NCBI GenBank assembly: GCA_905216045.1
Contig: CAJMSL010000038.1
Span: 1 to 14,092, forward strand
DNA: 14,092 nt
Source of the DNA: an uncultured bacterium
GTDB taxonomy: Bacteria; Actinomycetota; Coriobacteriia; Coriobacteriales; Coriobacteriaceae
Reading direction: 5' to 3'
The notes beneath the pieces are model-generated. The model did not search any database, was not told the DNA's origin, and worked only from the letters and a program-made list of their open reading frames with translations. Shown piece by piece: positions 1 through 6,870 of the stretch; positions within the stretch are counted from its first letter, which is position 1; every line of letters begins with the position of its first letter. Made by a program: the position numbers and the translations under genes.

Positions 1-881
1 CCGAGGCCTGCCTCGTGCGGCGCCCCAACAGCCGCAGCATCATCATCTGCGAGATGCGTATCGACCTTTTGGATAAGATGAGTCGTATGTGCGGCATCAA
101 GGATCGTCGCGAGCTGCAGTATAGCTACTACGGCCTCAACCACTTTGGTTGGTGGAGCAAAATCTACGACAAGGACGGCAACGACCTCATGCCGCAGATT
201 AAGGAGCACATGGCTAAGAACGGCTACCTGGACGGCATCGAGCACGAGGCCGGTAAGGAGCAGCATGTCGAGGAGAGCTGGATTCACACCTTCGGCAAGG
301 CCAAGGATGTCTATGCTGTCGATCCCGAGACGATTCCCAATACCTACCTCAAGTATTACCTGTACCCGGACTATGTCGTCGAGACGTCTGACCCCAACTA
401 CACTCGCGCCAATGAGGTTATGGACGGCCGCGAGAAGAAGGTCTTTGGCGCTTGCCGCGACATCATCGCCAAGGGTACTGCCAAGGACGGCGGCTTTGAG
501 CCGGATGTACATGCCAACTACATCGTCGACCTTGCCTGCGCACTGGCCGAGAACACGCTCGAGCGCTTCCTGCTGATCGTCCCCAACGATGGCGCTGTGC
601 CCAACTTCGACCCGACGGCCATGGTCGAGGTGCCTTGCATCGTCGGTTACAACGTCATTGAGAAGATCTGCCAGGGACCGAATCCGAAGTTCCAGATGGG
701 CCTGATGGAGCAGCAGGTTTCCGTCGAGAAGCTCGTTGTCCAGGCTTGGGTTGAGGGCAGCTATCAGAAGCTCTGGCAGGCACTCACGCTCTCCAAGACC
801 ATTCCTTCGGCGAGCGTTGCTAAGCAGATCCTGGACGAGCTCATCGAGGCCAACAAGGATTTCTGGCCCGAGCTTAAGTAA
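1..881 (+). CDS. 6-phospho-alpha-glucosidase (GH4, GlvA/MalH-like), 5' end outside window
   Basis: This is the C-terminal 290 or so residues of a family 4 glycoside hydrolase, a cytoplasmic enzyme that hydrolyses 6-phosphorylated alpha-glucosides such as maltose-6'-phosphate after PTS uptake, using NAD+ and a divalent metal. The reading frame is open to the left edge (frame starting at base 3), so the Rossmann half with the NAD site is missing from the window. Recognisable GlvA-type blocks are YYGLNHFGWW (metal-binding His), NTYLKYYLYPD, NYTRANEVMDGRE, YIVDLA (likely catalytic Tyr), FDPTAMVEVPCIVG, GLMEQQVSVEKL and the terminal EANKDFWPEL. These match the Bacillus GlvA type more closely than beta-glucosidase or galactosidase GH4 members. 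One oddity: the metal site that is normally Cys-Asp-Met-Pro reads Cys-Glu-Met-Arg (bases 48-59). A hairpin follows at 922-965. Confidence 0.88.
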   Translation, partial: EACLVRRPNSRSIIICEMRIDLLDKMSRMCGIKDRRELQYSYYGLNHFGWWSKIYDKDGNDLMPQIKEHMAKNGYLDGIEHEAGKEQHVEESWIHTFGKAKDVYAVDPETIPNTYLKYYLYPDYVVETSDPNYTRANEVMDGREKKVFGACRDIIAKGTAKDGGFEPDVHANYIVDLACALAENTLERFLLIVPNDGAVPNFDPTAMVEVPCIVGYNVIEKICQGPNPKFQMGLMEQQVSVEKLVVQAWVEGSYQKLWQALTLSKTIPSASVAKQILDELIEANKDFWPELK

Positions 882-921
882 GGACTGCTGTCTCGAACTC
901 TCACGCATCTCTGCTTCATTT

Positions 922-965
922 GCGCCGCCGCGGTGTCCGGATTCGCCCGGATGCTGCGGCGGCGC
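922..965 (+). terminator. Long stem-loop between the GH4 gene and ychF
   Basis: GCGCCGCCGC (922-931) pairs perfectly with GCGGCGGCGC (956-965). The interior continues with G-T wobble pairs and a second perfect block, TCCGG (936-940) with CCGGA (947-951), around a 6-base loop, giving a stem of about 19 pairs. There is no clean T-run behind it (TATACTTATAC follows), so it is either an imperfect terminator of the GH4 transcript or a structure linked to the ychF promoter. The fold is seen directly; the role is inferred. Confidence 0.5.
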
Positions 966-971
966 TATACT
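942..971 (+). promoter_or_regulatory. Candidate ychF promoter
   Basis: TATACT at 966-971 is a good -10 hexamer 37 bases before the GTG start of ychF. The only -35 candidate at suitable spacing, TTCGCC at 942-947 (18-base spacer), is poor and lies in the loop of the 922-965 hairpin. Placement is tentative. Confidence 0.35.
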
Positions 972-1008
972 TATACAGTTTGAAGTACCTGTACCAAAAG
1001 GAGCTGTC

Positions 1009-2085
1009 GTGTCCCTTTCCATCGGTATCGTGGGCCTGCCCAACGTGGGCAAGTCGACGCTGTTCACCGCGCTTACCAAAAAGACTGGCCTTGCCGCCAA
1101 CTACCCGTTTGCCACGATCGACCCCAACGTGGGTATCGTCGACGTGCCCGATAGCCGCCTGCAAAAGCTTGCCGACATCGTTAACCCCGGCCGCATTGTG
1201 CCGGCTACGGTCGAGTTTGTCGACATCGCGGGTCTGGTGAAGGGTGCCAACGAGGGCGAGGGCCTGGGCAACCAGTTCTTGGCAAACATCCGCGAGACCG
1301 ATGCCATCTGCGAGGTCGTGCGCTACTTTAAGGACCCCAACGTCATGCGTGAGGTGGGCCGCACGGGCGAGTTCGTCGACCCCGCCGGTGACGCCGATAC
1401 CATCATGACCGAGCTCATCCTGGCCGACATGGGCACGCTCGAGAAGCAGCTGCCCAAGCTCGAGAAGGAGGCCAAGCGCGACAAGGAGCTCATGCCCAAG
1501 TTTGAGGTCGCTAAGCGCCTGCTTGCCTGGCTCAACGAGGGCAAGCGCGCCGCATCCATGGAGATGACCGATGAGGAGCGCGCTGCTGCCAAGGGCCTGT
1601 TCCTGCTCACTATGAAGCCCATCCTGTATGTGGCCAACGTGGACGAGGATATGCTCAACGACGATCTGGCGCCCATCGATGGTGTCAAGCCGCTGCCGAT
1701 CTGCGCCAAGATCGAGGCCGAGCTTTCCGAGCTCGATCCCGAGGACGCCGCCGACTACCTGGAAAGCTTGGGCCTGGAGCAGCCCGGTCTGGACGTGCTC
1801 GCGCAGGCAGCCTACAAGCTGCTCGGCCTGCAGTCGTTCTTTACGGCCGGCGAGATGGAGGTCAAGGCCTGGACGGTTCGTCAGGGCGCGACCGCCCCGC
1901 AGGCCGCCGGTGTCATCCACACCGACTTTGAGCGCGGCTTTATTAAGGCCGAGGTCATTGGCTACGACGACTACATCGAGCTCGGCGGCGAGCAGGGCGC
2001 TAAGGCTGCCGGCAAGCTGCGCATTGAGGGCAAGGACTATGTCATGGCCGATGGCGACGTCGTGCACTTCCGCTTTAACGTGTAA
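1009..2085 (+). CDS. ychF: Redox-regulated ATPase YchF (Obg-family P-loop protein)
   Basis: A 358-aa protein, close to the usual length of about 363. YchF is a cytoplasmic, ribosome-associated TRAFAC-class NTPase that prefers ATP to GTP. The start is GTG at 1009 because AAAAGGAG (996-1003) lies five bases upstream and the family's N-terminus (LSIGIVGLPNVGKST) follows at once; the open frame runs further upstream but is not homologous. G1 is GLPNVGKST at residues 9-17. The G4 position reads NVDE rather than NKxD, the change that explains ATP preference in this family. A coiled-coil region occupies the middle, and the C-terminal TGS domain runs from about residue 280 to FRFNV at the end. The next gene begins 11 bases after the stop and is probably co-transcribed. 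Confidence 0.97.
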   Translation: MSLSIGIVGLPNVGKSTLFTALTKKTGLAANYPFATIDPNVGIVDVPDSRLQKLADIVNPGRIVPATVEFVDIAGLVKGANEGEGLGNQFLANIRETDAICEVVRYFKDPNVMREVGRTGEFVDPAGDADTIMTELILADMGTLEKQLPKLEKEAKRDKELMPKFEVAKRLLAWLNEGKRAASMEMTDEERAAAKGLFLLTMKPILYVANVDEDMLNDDLAPIDGVKPLPICAKIEAELSELDPEDAADYLESLGLEQPGLDVLAQAAYKLLGLQSFFTAGEMEVKAWTVRQGATAPQAAGVIHTDFERGFIKAEVIGYDDYIELGGEQGAKAAGKLRIEGKDYVMADGDVVHFRFNV

Positions 2086-2096
2086 GGGCGACGCGC

Positions 2097-2480
2097 ATGT
2101 TTAAATATGGCAAAAAAGCCGGCTACATGGGCATCGCGCTGCTGGTGCGCGCGGTGATTCCGCTGGTGGTTGCAGCGTTTGTTATCCCCAACATTGGTCC
2201 CGAGGTGGCAACAAAGTTTAACGCAGCAGGCGAGGTGACGCGTTGGGGCAAGAGCTACGAGCTGCTGGCGCTGCCGGTGCTCAACCTGCTGCTCGGCGTG
2301 GCGACGTATTTTACCGCCGGTCGTCAAGCAAAGAACAATGATGACTCCGCCGCCATGGCGCGCATCGTGTGCGAGCGCTACCTGCGCAACGGTTGCATCA
2401 CGGGTGTGTTCCTCAACGTGATCAACGTTTACTTTATGTACTCGGCGATTACCGGAACGGGCTTTGGTTTTGGTTTCTAG
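2097..2480 (+). CDS. DUF1648-like small integral membrane protein
   Basis: A 127-aa protein with three likely membrane segments: about residues 12-33 (an ALLVRAVIPLVVAAFVIP block), 57-76 (LALPVLNLLLGVATYF) and 99-118 (GVFLNVINVYFMYSAITG). The segment between the first two, NIGPEVATKFNAAGEVTRWG, resembles the conserved loop of DUF1648, the domain found at the N-terminus of SdpI-type immunity proteins (P..I..HF...G). The function is unknown; a DUF1648 match is inferred from this pattern only. The start ATG at 2097 has a purine-rich AAGGG at the end of ychF upstream, 11 bases after the ychF stop, so it is probably the second gene of a ychF transcript. It converges with the minus-strand gene at 2490-2879, nine bases away. 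Confidence 0.75.
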   Translation: MFKYGKKAGYMGIALLVRAVIPLVVAAFVIPNIGPEVATKFNAAGEVTRWGKSYELLALPVLNLLLGVATYFTAGRQAKNNDDSAAMARIVCERYLRNGCITGVFLNVINVYFMYSAITGTGFGFGF

Positions 2481-2489
2481 CTTGTCCTT

Positions 2490-2879
2490 TTAGGCAACGA
2501 GCCTGCACGCATATTCAATGGCTGCTGCGAGGCCGCCGCTCGATCGTGGTTGAAAGACTACATCGGCGGCGGCCTCGTTTTCGTATCCGGCGCCGCGAAG
2601 GGCGAGTGCTATGCCGGCTTCTAAAAGGAGCGGCAGGCCGCGTTGGCTGGTTGCGATTACGGCAACCTGATTGAGCGAGCAGCCGTGCGTTTGGCATTGA
2701 ATGGCAAGTTCACCTTGCGCCGGGCAAGGGACCAGAACGGCGACGACGCGACTTGATAGCAATGCAAATGCTGTGCGCTCATCGGGCGAAAGGCATTCTG
2801 CTTCAACGACGACGAGCTTGGGCGGTGCGCTGTTTGTGCGAAGCGTGGCTCGGTGCATGCGGACCGAAGAACCCGACAT
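2490..2879 (-). CDS. Small degenerate HAD-like protein, probably non-catalytic
   Basis: A 129-aa protein of uncertain family. A well-placed ribosome site (AGGAG, seven bases before the ATG at 2879) and regulator-like spacing argue that it is real. Its layout looks like a HAD (Cof-type) phosphatase reduced to its core: KLVVVEAECLSP (about residues 21-32) sits where the nucleophile loop KLVVVDxDGTL should be. The C-terminal stretch VAVIATSQRGLPLLLEAGIA followed by AAADVVFQ...GGLAAAIE mirrors HAD motif IV (GDxxNDxPMLxxAGxxVAM ... AADYVT ... GVAxAL). Both catalytic Asp of motif I and the Asp pair of motif IV are replaced, so it is probably a binding or regulatory pseudo-enzyme if the homology is right. 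It is divergent from the XRE regulator at 2956 with the 2903-2926 palindrome between them, suggesting shared control. Confidence 0.65.
   Translation of the reverse strand: MSGSSVRMHRATLRTNSAPPKLVVVEAECLSPDERTAFALLSSRVVAVLVPCPAQGELAIQCQTHGCSLNQVAVIATSQRGLPLLLEAGIALALRGAGYENEAAADVVFQPRSSGGLAAAIEYACRLVA
2528..2581 (+). terminator. Terminator-like hairpin for the ychF transcript, inside the opposing gene
   Basis: CGAGGCCGCCGC (2528-2539) pairs perfectly over 12 bases with GCGGCGGCCTCG (2566-2577) and is followed by TTTT (2578-2581). The 26-base loop is large for an intrinsic terminator. It lies 47 bases after the stop of the membrane-protein gene and within the 3' end of the convergent minus-strand CDS. 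Confidence 0.5.
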
Positions 2880-2902
2880 AGAAAACTCCTGTGTATTCGG
2901 GA

Positions 2903-2926
2903 AAACGTAAACTATAGTTTACGTTT
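2903..2926. promoter_or_regulatory. Perfect 24-bp palindromic operator in a divergent promoter
   Basis: AAACGTAAACTA (2903-2914) is followed directly by its exact reverse complement TAGTTTACGTTT (2915-2926). The centre carries TATAGT in each strand (2913-2918 plus; 2911-2916 read minus), which can act as -10 boxes for both flanking genes. The -35 regions are poor. A dimeric HTH protein, most simply the 72-aa XRE protein encoded next to it, would bind here and control both genes; that assignment is inferred from position. Confidence 0.75.
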
Positions 2927-2955
2927 ATGTTCGGCTCCATTTCAAACTCGGCTGC

Positions 2956-3174
2956 ATGGACGAACGTGCGAAACAGATTCTTGGCAGGCGGGTCGAAGAG
3001 ACACGCAGGGACCTTGGTATCTCCAAGGTTGATTTTTGTGTGGCGACAGGAATCAGCCGACCCTACCTCGACCGAATCGAAGATGGGACGGCAAATTTCA
3101 CGCTCAAGGTTCTATTTAAGATCGCGCCCGCACTCGGCATGACGGTGTCAGAGCTTCTCGAGGGTATCGGATAG
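2956..3174 (+). CDS. XRE/Cro-CI family transcriptional regulator (single HTH domain)
   Basis: A 72-aa protein made up almost only of one Cro/CI-type helix-turn-helix. ILGRRVEETRRDLGISKVDF forms helix 1, FCVATGISRPYLDRIEDG (about residues 27-44) the HTH proper with the typical turn and the IE-x-G after the recognition helix, and TLKVLFKIAPALGMTVSELL the closing helices. It is a cytoplasmic DNA-binding protein, probably dimeric. ATG at 2956 is the only in-frame start after the upstream stop at 2908; there is no evident Shine-Dalgarno sequence, so expression may be low or nearly leaderless. It probably binds the palindrome at 2903-2926, repressing itself and the divergent HAD-like gene. Confidence 0.85.
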   Translation: MDERAKQILGRRVEETRRDLGISKVDFCVATGISRPYLDRIEDGTANFTLKVLFKIAPALGMTVSELLEGIG

Positions 3175-3209
3175 GGCGTTCCCCCGCTGTATTTGACGCT
3201 CTTTGGGCG

Positions 3210-3453
3210 GGTCCCCCTGGTTGCGATGTGCAAAATCGCGAGTATTCAGCACCAGTTTGGCCGTAGATGGTAGCTCGAGCGGCTGGCTTTGCCTTTTTGG
3301 CAGTAGTTAATCCACATACTAAATAAAAATGAGGAATAAATATTTACTAGACGGAACCCTCGTCCTAAAAGTTCGTCTAACAATCGGTCGATTCTATGCC
3401 TCCGGCGGAGAAATTGCAGAATACTCCGATTTTTGCACGGCCCGAGGGGGACC
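3210..3453. repeat. Imperfect inverted repeat bounding a 244-bp non-coding element (MITE-like)
   Basis: The gap 3175-3495 has no convincing gene. Its outer parts are related in inverted orientation: GGTCCCCCT (3210-3218) with AGGGGGACC (3445-3453), and a 24-base block at 3228-3251 (GTGCAAAATCGCGAG start) with 3415-3438, which read in reverse complement differs by one substitution and two one-base indels. The enclosed part is AT-rich (about 3300-3355), unlike its surroundings. Such structure fits a short non-autonomous mobile element or a dispersed intergenic repeat. A 69-codon minus-strand frame (3246-3455) crosses it but has no recognisable domain. Confidence 0.5.
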
Positions 3454-3495
3454 ACCTGTCGTTTAAGGTTGCGATAAGTGGAGCTGCCTTAGAGA

Positions 3496-4509
3496 TTACG
3501 CCATCGGGATGCGGTCGTGGTTGACTTGGCTGTAGAACAGGCGCTGAATCTCGGCGGCATCGCGTGACTGGCCGAGTGCCCACATGGTCTTGGCCACGAG
3601 CGTCTCGGTGGTCATGTCATCGCCGCGCAGGATGCCCGGATGATCGGCGTAAGCGCGGCCGACCTCATAAACGCCCAAATCGCGGCCCTCTTCGGGGACC
3701 TGCGTGGTCATAACGACGGTGCGGCCCGAATCGACCCAGCGGAAAATTGCCTCCTGGAATGACTCGCCGGACTCGCCAAATTCGGGAATACCGCCAATGC
3801 CAAAGGTCTCCAGGATTACAGCATCGTAGCTATCGGCAAGGGCGTCGAGGATGCCCGGGTTTACGCCGGGCGTAAGCTTGAGTACAAATACGCGCGGGTC
3901 GATGCTGTCGTAGAAACGCACCGGGTTTTCGCCCTGATGCGTGCCGTGAAGCCCGTTGCGCACGATGCGGTCGTTGCGGATGTAGGCAATGGGTGGATAG
4001 TTGACGCTAATGAACGCGTTAAAGCTCATGGTGCGCTGCTTGCGGGCGCGCGTGCCGGCAATGGCCACGCCGCCAAACACGATCGACACATCGTGCGAGT
4101 GCTCGTCGAGCGCATAGAGCAGGCTCTGGTACAGATTGAGTTTGGCGTCAGTAAAAGGGTTGCCCATGGGCTTTTGCGAGCCGGTGAGTACGATGGGCTT
4201 GGGACTGTCCTGAATCAGATAGGAAAGCGCTGCCGCGGTGTAGCTCATGGTGTCGGTGCCGTGCAGAATCACGAAGCCGTCGTGGTCGGCATAACCCTCG
4301 ACGATGACGTCGCGGATACGCATCCAGTCACTCGGGCGCATGTTGGTGCTGTCGATGTTCATGGGCTGCACGACGTCGAGCTCGCAGAGGCCCGAGATCT
4401 CGGGGACGCTCTGGGCGAGCTCCTCACCGGTCAGGGCGGGGGAGAGGCCGTTGCCGTCCTCGGTCGATGCGATGGTGCCGCCCGTGGCGATGAGAAGGAT
4501 GCGCTTCAT
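3496..4509 (-). CDS. ansA: Type I (cytoplasmic) L-asparaginase
   Basis: A 337-aa enzyme that hydrolyses L-asparagine to aspartate and ammonia. The start is ATG at 4509, with AGGAA seven bases upstream, giving MKRILLIATGGTIAS; a longer open frame to 4581 has no homology. All active-site residues of the family are visible: nucleophile Thr12 in TGGTIA, the Thr85-Asp86 pair in HGTDTM, and Lys157 in GTRARKQRT. There is no signal peptide, and the 337-aa length matches E. coli AnsA (338), so it is the low-affinity cytoplasmic type rather than the periplasmic AnsB type. Other blocks are VLTGSQKP, FGGVAIAGTRA and ILETFGIGG. It stands alone, divergent from guaA. A weak promoter candidate on the minus strand is TTGAAC (4583-4588) with CAATAC (4559-4564), 18-base spacer. 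Confidence 0.95.
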   Translation of the reverse strand: MKRILLIATGGTIASTEDGNGLSPALTGEELAQSVPEISGLCELDVVQPMNIDSTNMRPSDWMRIRDVIVEGYADHDGFVILHGTDTMSYTAAALSYLIQDSPKPIVLTGSQKPMGNPFTDAKLNLYQSLLYALDEHSHDVSIVFGGVAIAGTRARKQRTMSFNAFISVNYPPIAYIRNDRIVRNGLHGTHQGENPVRFYDSIDPRVFVLKLTPGVNPGILDALADSYDAVILETFGIGGIPEFGESGESFQEAIFRWVDSGRTVVMTTQVPEEGRDLGVYEVGRAYADHPGILRGDDMTTETLVAKTMWALGQSRDAAEIQRLFYSQVNHDRIPMA

Positions 4510-4776
4510 GCTGATATTCCTATCGTATTTGCCGCCGCAGAGGCGGAGTCGTTCGGCAGTATTGTGGCACAGGGCGTCCAATGTTCAAACGTATTACATC
4601 ATCTGTAACGTCTGGTAACACTTCAATTGCCGTCAAATAGGGGCCCAGGTCGTGCGTTTGCCGTGCGCTGATGGCTGCGAGGGACGAGAAACCCCATATA
4701 ACGTGTACACTATGGAAGTTATTTTCGTTCATTCACGCGGGTGGGCACCGGCTCCCCGCCATCAAGAGGGGGAACC

Positions 4777-6375
4777 ATGGATCAAAAGGCTTCCGCAAAG
4801 GTCCTCGTACTCGACTTTGGTGCGCAGTACGGTCAGCTCATTGCCCGTCGCGTCCGCGACCTCAACGTGTATTCCGAGATTGTCCCCTGCGACATCTCGG
4901 CCGACGAGATTCGCGAGATGAACGCCTCTGCGCTCATCCTTTCCGGCGGTCCGGCTTCCGTGTACGCCGAGGACGCTCCGTCCATCGATCCTGCCATCTT
5001 TGACCTGGGCCTTCCCGTCCTGGGCTTTTGCTACGGCCATCAGATCACGGCCGTGACGCTCGGCGGCAAGGTCGGCCACTCCGAGGTGGGCGAGTACGGC
5101 CGCGCCACTATCACGCGCACGGCCGGCGCCAAGCTCTTTAACTCCACGCCCATGGAGCAGACCGTGTGGATGAGCCACCGCGACGCCGTGTCCGAGGTGC
5201 CCGAGGGCTTTACCGTTACCGCCAGCACCGACGTGTGCCCGGTTGCTGCCATGGAGTGCGTCGAGCGCAAGATCTTCACCACGCAGTTCCACCCCGAGGT
5301 CAAGCACTCCGAGTACGGTCAGCAGCTGCTGAGCAACTTCCTGTTTGAGATCTGCGGCCTGGAGCCCAACTGGAGCATGGACAACCTGGTCGAGACCATG
5401 ACGGCCGAGTTCCGCGAGAAGGTCGGCGACGACCGCGTGATTCTGGCCCTGTCCGGTGGCGTCGACTCCTCCGTCGTGGCTGCGCTGGGCGCTCGCGCCG
5501 TGGGCAAGCAGATGACCTGCGTGTTCATCAACCACGGCCTGCTGCGCAAGGGCGAGCCCGAGCAGGTGGAGGAGGTCTTCACCAAGCAGTTTGACGTCGA
5601 CTTTATCCACGTCCACGCCGAGGACCGCTATGCCGAGCTTCTGGCCGGTGTGACCGAGCCCGAGGAGAAGCGCCGCATCATCGGTACCCAGTTCTGGAAA
5701 GAGTTCTTCGCCGTGGCGCAGCAGCTCGAGACCGATGGTAAACCGGTCAAGTACCTGGCTCAGGGCACCATCTACCCCGACATCATCGAGTCTGGCGCTC
5801 GCAAGACGGGCGGCAAGACGGCCACCATCAAGAGCCACCACAACCTGATCCCGTTCCCCGAGGGCGTGCACTTCGACCTTATCGAGCCGCTCGACCACTT
5901 CTTTAAGGACGAGGTCCGCGCACTTGGTCTGGCGCTCGGCCTGCCGGGTCACATCGTGTTCCGCCAGCCTTTCCCGGGCCCGGGTCTGGCCATCCGCATT
6001 ATTGGTGCGGTCGACAAGGAGAAGCTCGAGATCCTCAAGAACGCCGACGCTATCGTGCGCGAGGAGCTCGACGCCTACAACCAGCGTCTGTTTGAGCAGA
6101 CCGGCGAGCGCAACTCCGAGCACAGCTGCTGGCAGTACTTTGCGGTTCTGCCCGACATCAAGTCCGTCGGCGTTATGGGTGACGAGCGCACCTACCAGCG
6201 CCCGATCATCCTGCGTGCCGTCGAGTCCAGCGATGCCATGACCGCCGACTGGGCCAAGCTGCCCTACGACGTGCTGGCCCGCATCTCGGGCCGCATCGTT
6301 GCCGAGGTCCCCGGCGCCAACCGCGTGTGCTACGACATCACGTCCAAGCCGCCCGCGACCATCGAGTGGGAATAA
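4777..6375 (+). CDS. guaA: GMP synthase (glutamine-hydrolysing)
   Basis: A 532-aa bifunctional enzyme converting XMP, ATP and glutamine into GMP, the last step of guanine nucleotide synthesis. The N-terminal class I glutamine amidotransferase domain has its nucleophile Cys85 in GFCYGHQ and the His172/Glu174 pair in QFHPEV. The ATP-pyrophosphatase domain has the PP-loop LSGGVDSSV (about residues 225-233). The C-terminal dimerisation domain ends with the canonical PPATIEWE. ATG at 4777 is preferred over the in-frame GTG at 4741 because AGAGGGGGAA lies directly before it and the family start (VLVLDFGAQYGQLIARRVR) follows. The last codons, GAGTGGGAATAA, are the known island attachment region of guaA genes; copies of GGGAATAA recur downstream. 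It ends in the terminator at 6481-6515. Confidence 0.98.
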   Translation: MDQKASAKVLVLDFGAQYGQLIARRVRDLNVYSEIVPCDISADEIREMNASALILSGGPASVYAEDAPSIDPAIFDLGLPVLGFCYGHQITAVTLGGKVGHSEVGEYGRATITRTAGAKLFNSTPMEQTVWMSHRDAVSEVPEGFTVTASTDVCPVAAMECVERKIFTTQFHPEVKHSEYGQQLLSNFLFEICGLEPNWSMDNLVETMTAEFREKVGDDRVILALSGGVDSSVVAALGARAVGKQMTCVFINHGLLRKGEPEQVEEVFTKQFDVDFIHVHAEDRYAELLAGVTEPEEKRRIIGTQFWKEFFAVAQQLETDGKPVKYLAQGTIYPDIIESGARKTGGKTATIKSHHNLIPFPEGVHFDLIEPLDHFFKDEVRALGLALGLPGHIVFRQPFPGPGLAIRIIGAVDKEKLEILKNADAIVREELDAYNQRLFEQTGERNSEHSCWQYFAVLPDIKSVGVMGDERTYQRPIILRAVESSDAMTADWAKLPYDVLARISGRIVAEVPGANRVCYDITSKPPATIEWE

Positions 6376-6870
6376 CGGAAACTGGCTTCTGAACTCGCGT
6401 TTTGATACCGTCGAGTACCGCCTGATGGTGTTTCGGCGTCGCTATAGAGCAAAGCCACTAGCGAACTCACGGGAATAACAGCCTCCGAACCTTCTGGTTC
6501 GGAGGCTTTCTTTTTGCATGTCTACCTGGGGAAACGACCTAATTATTCCCGTATACCCCTACTGAGCGGTATGGCGGAGTATTCGGCGGTACGGGAATAA
6601 TTGGGCCCTGCGGGAATAATTCACAATTCGGGTTCCCCGAGGGGCGATTTCGAGCGGGCGAAACTAAGTTGAAACTGCGGGGTCAATTCAAGCCCTCCTT
6701 GATTGCATTCGCCTAGGTCAACAAACGGGAATAAAGAAACGCGAAAATCGGTTTACGCAGTTTCGGTAACCCCGAATGCCGCCGAATGACGCCGTGTATC
6801 TTGCCGTATTTGAGCACGCAATTATTCCCCCTAACGGTTCTTCCGGGACGTCGATTTCGTACGGGAATAA
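6368..6870. repeat. Cluster of eight GGGAATAA repeats starting at the guaA 3' end (possible attachment region)
   Basis: GGGAATAA occurs at 6368-6375 (the end of guaA), 6471-6478, 6593-6600, 6612-6619, 6727-6734 and 6863-6870 on the plus strand, and inverted at 6543-6550 and 6822-6829. Several copies extend to TACGGGAATAATT; 6541-6553 and 6590-6602 are a perfect 13-bp inverted pair. The 660 bp from 6376 to 7040 otherwise hold only the guaA terminator, a second hairpin and the decayed end of a phage gene. The guaA 3' end is an established integration site for tyrosine-recombinase islands, and recombinases use core plus arm-type repeats in both orientations, so this may be an attL region or the scar of repeated insertions. 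No integrase is visible here. Confidence 0.6.
6481..6515 (+). terminator. Rho-independent terminator of guaA
   Basis: GCCTCCGAACC (6481-6491) and GGTTCGGAGGC (6496-6506) form a perfect 11-bp stem with a TTCT tetraloop, followed by TTTCTTTTT. It lies 105 bases after the guaA stop and two bases after a GGGAATAA copy. Confidence 0.95.

Noticed and set aside
916..2067. A 383-codon minus-strand frame opposite ychF
   Set aside because: It is a compositional shadow of ychF with no domain; ychF motifs are complete on the plus strand.
3246..3455. A 69-codon minus-strand frame in the inverted-repeat element
   Set aside because: It crosses both repeat arms, has no ribosome site and no domain; the repeat structure explains it better.
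4620..4776. Purine riboswitch or strong promoter before guaA
   Set aside because: No conserved purine-aptamer core was found. TATAAC (4697-4702) and TACACT (4706-4711) could be -10 boxes, but neither has a usable -35, so no promoter was called.
4762..6123. A 453-codon minus-strand frame opposite guaA
   Set aside because: It mirrors the guaA codons, is rich in Leu, Val and His, and has no recognisable motif or ribosome site.
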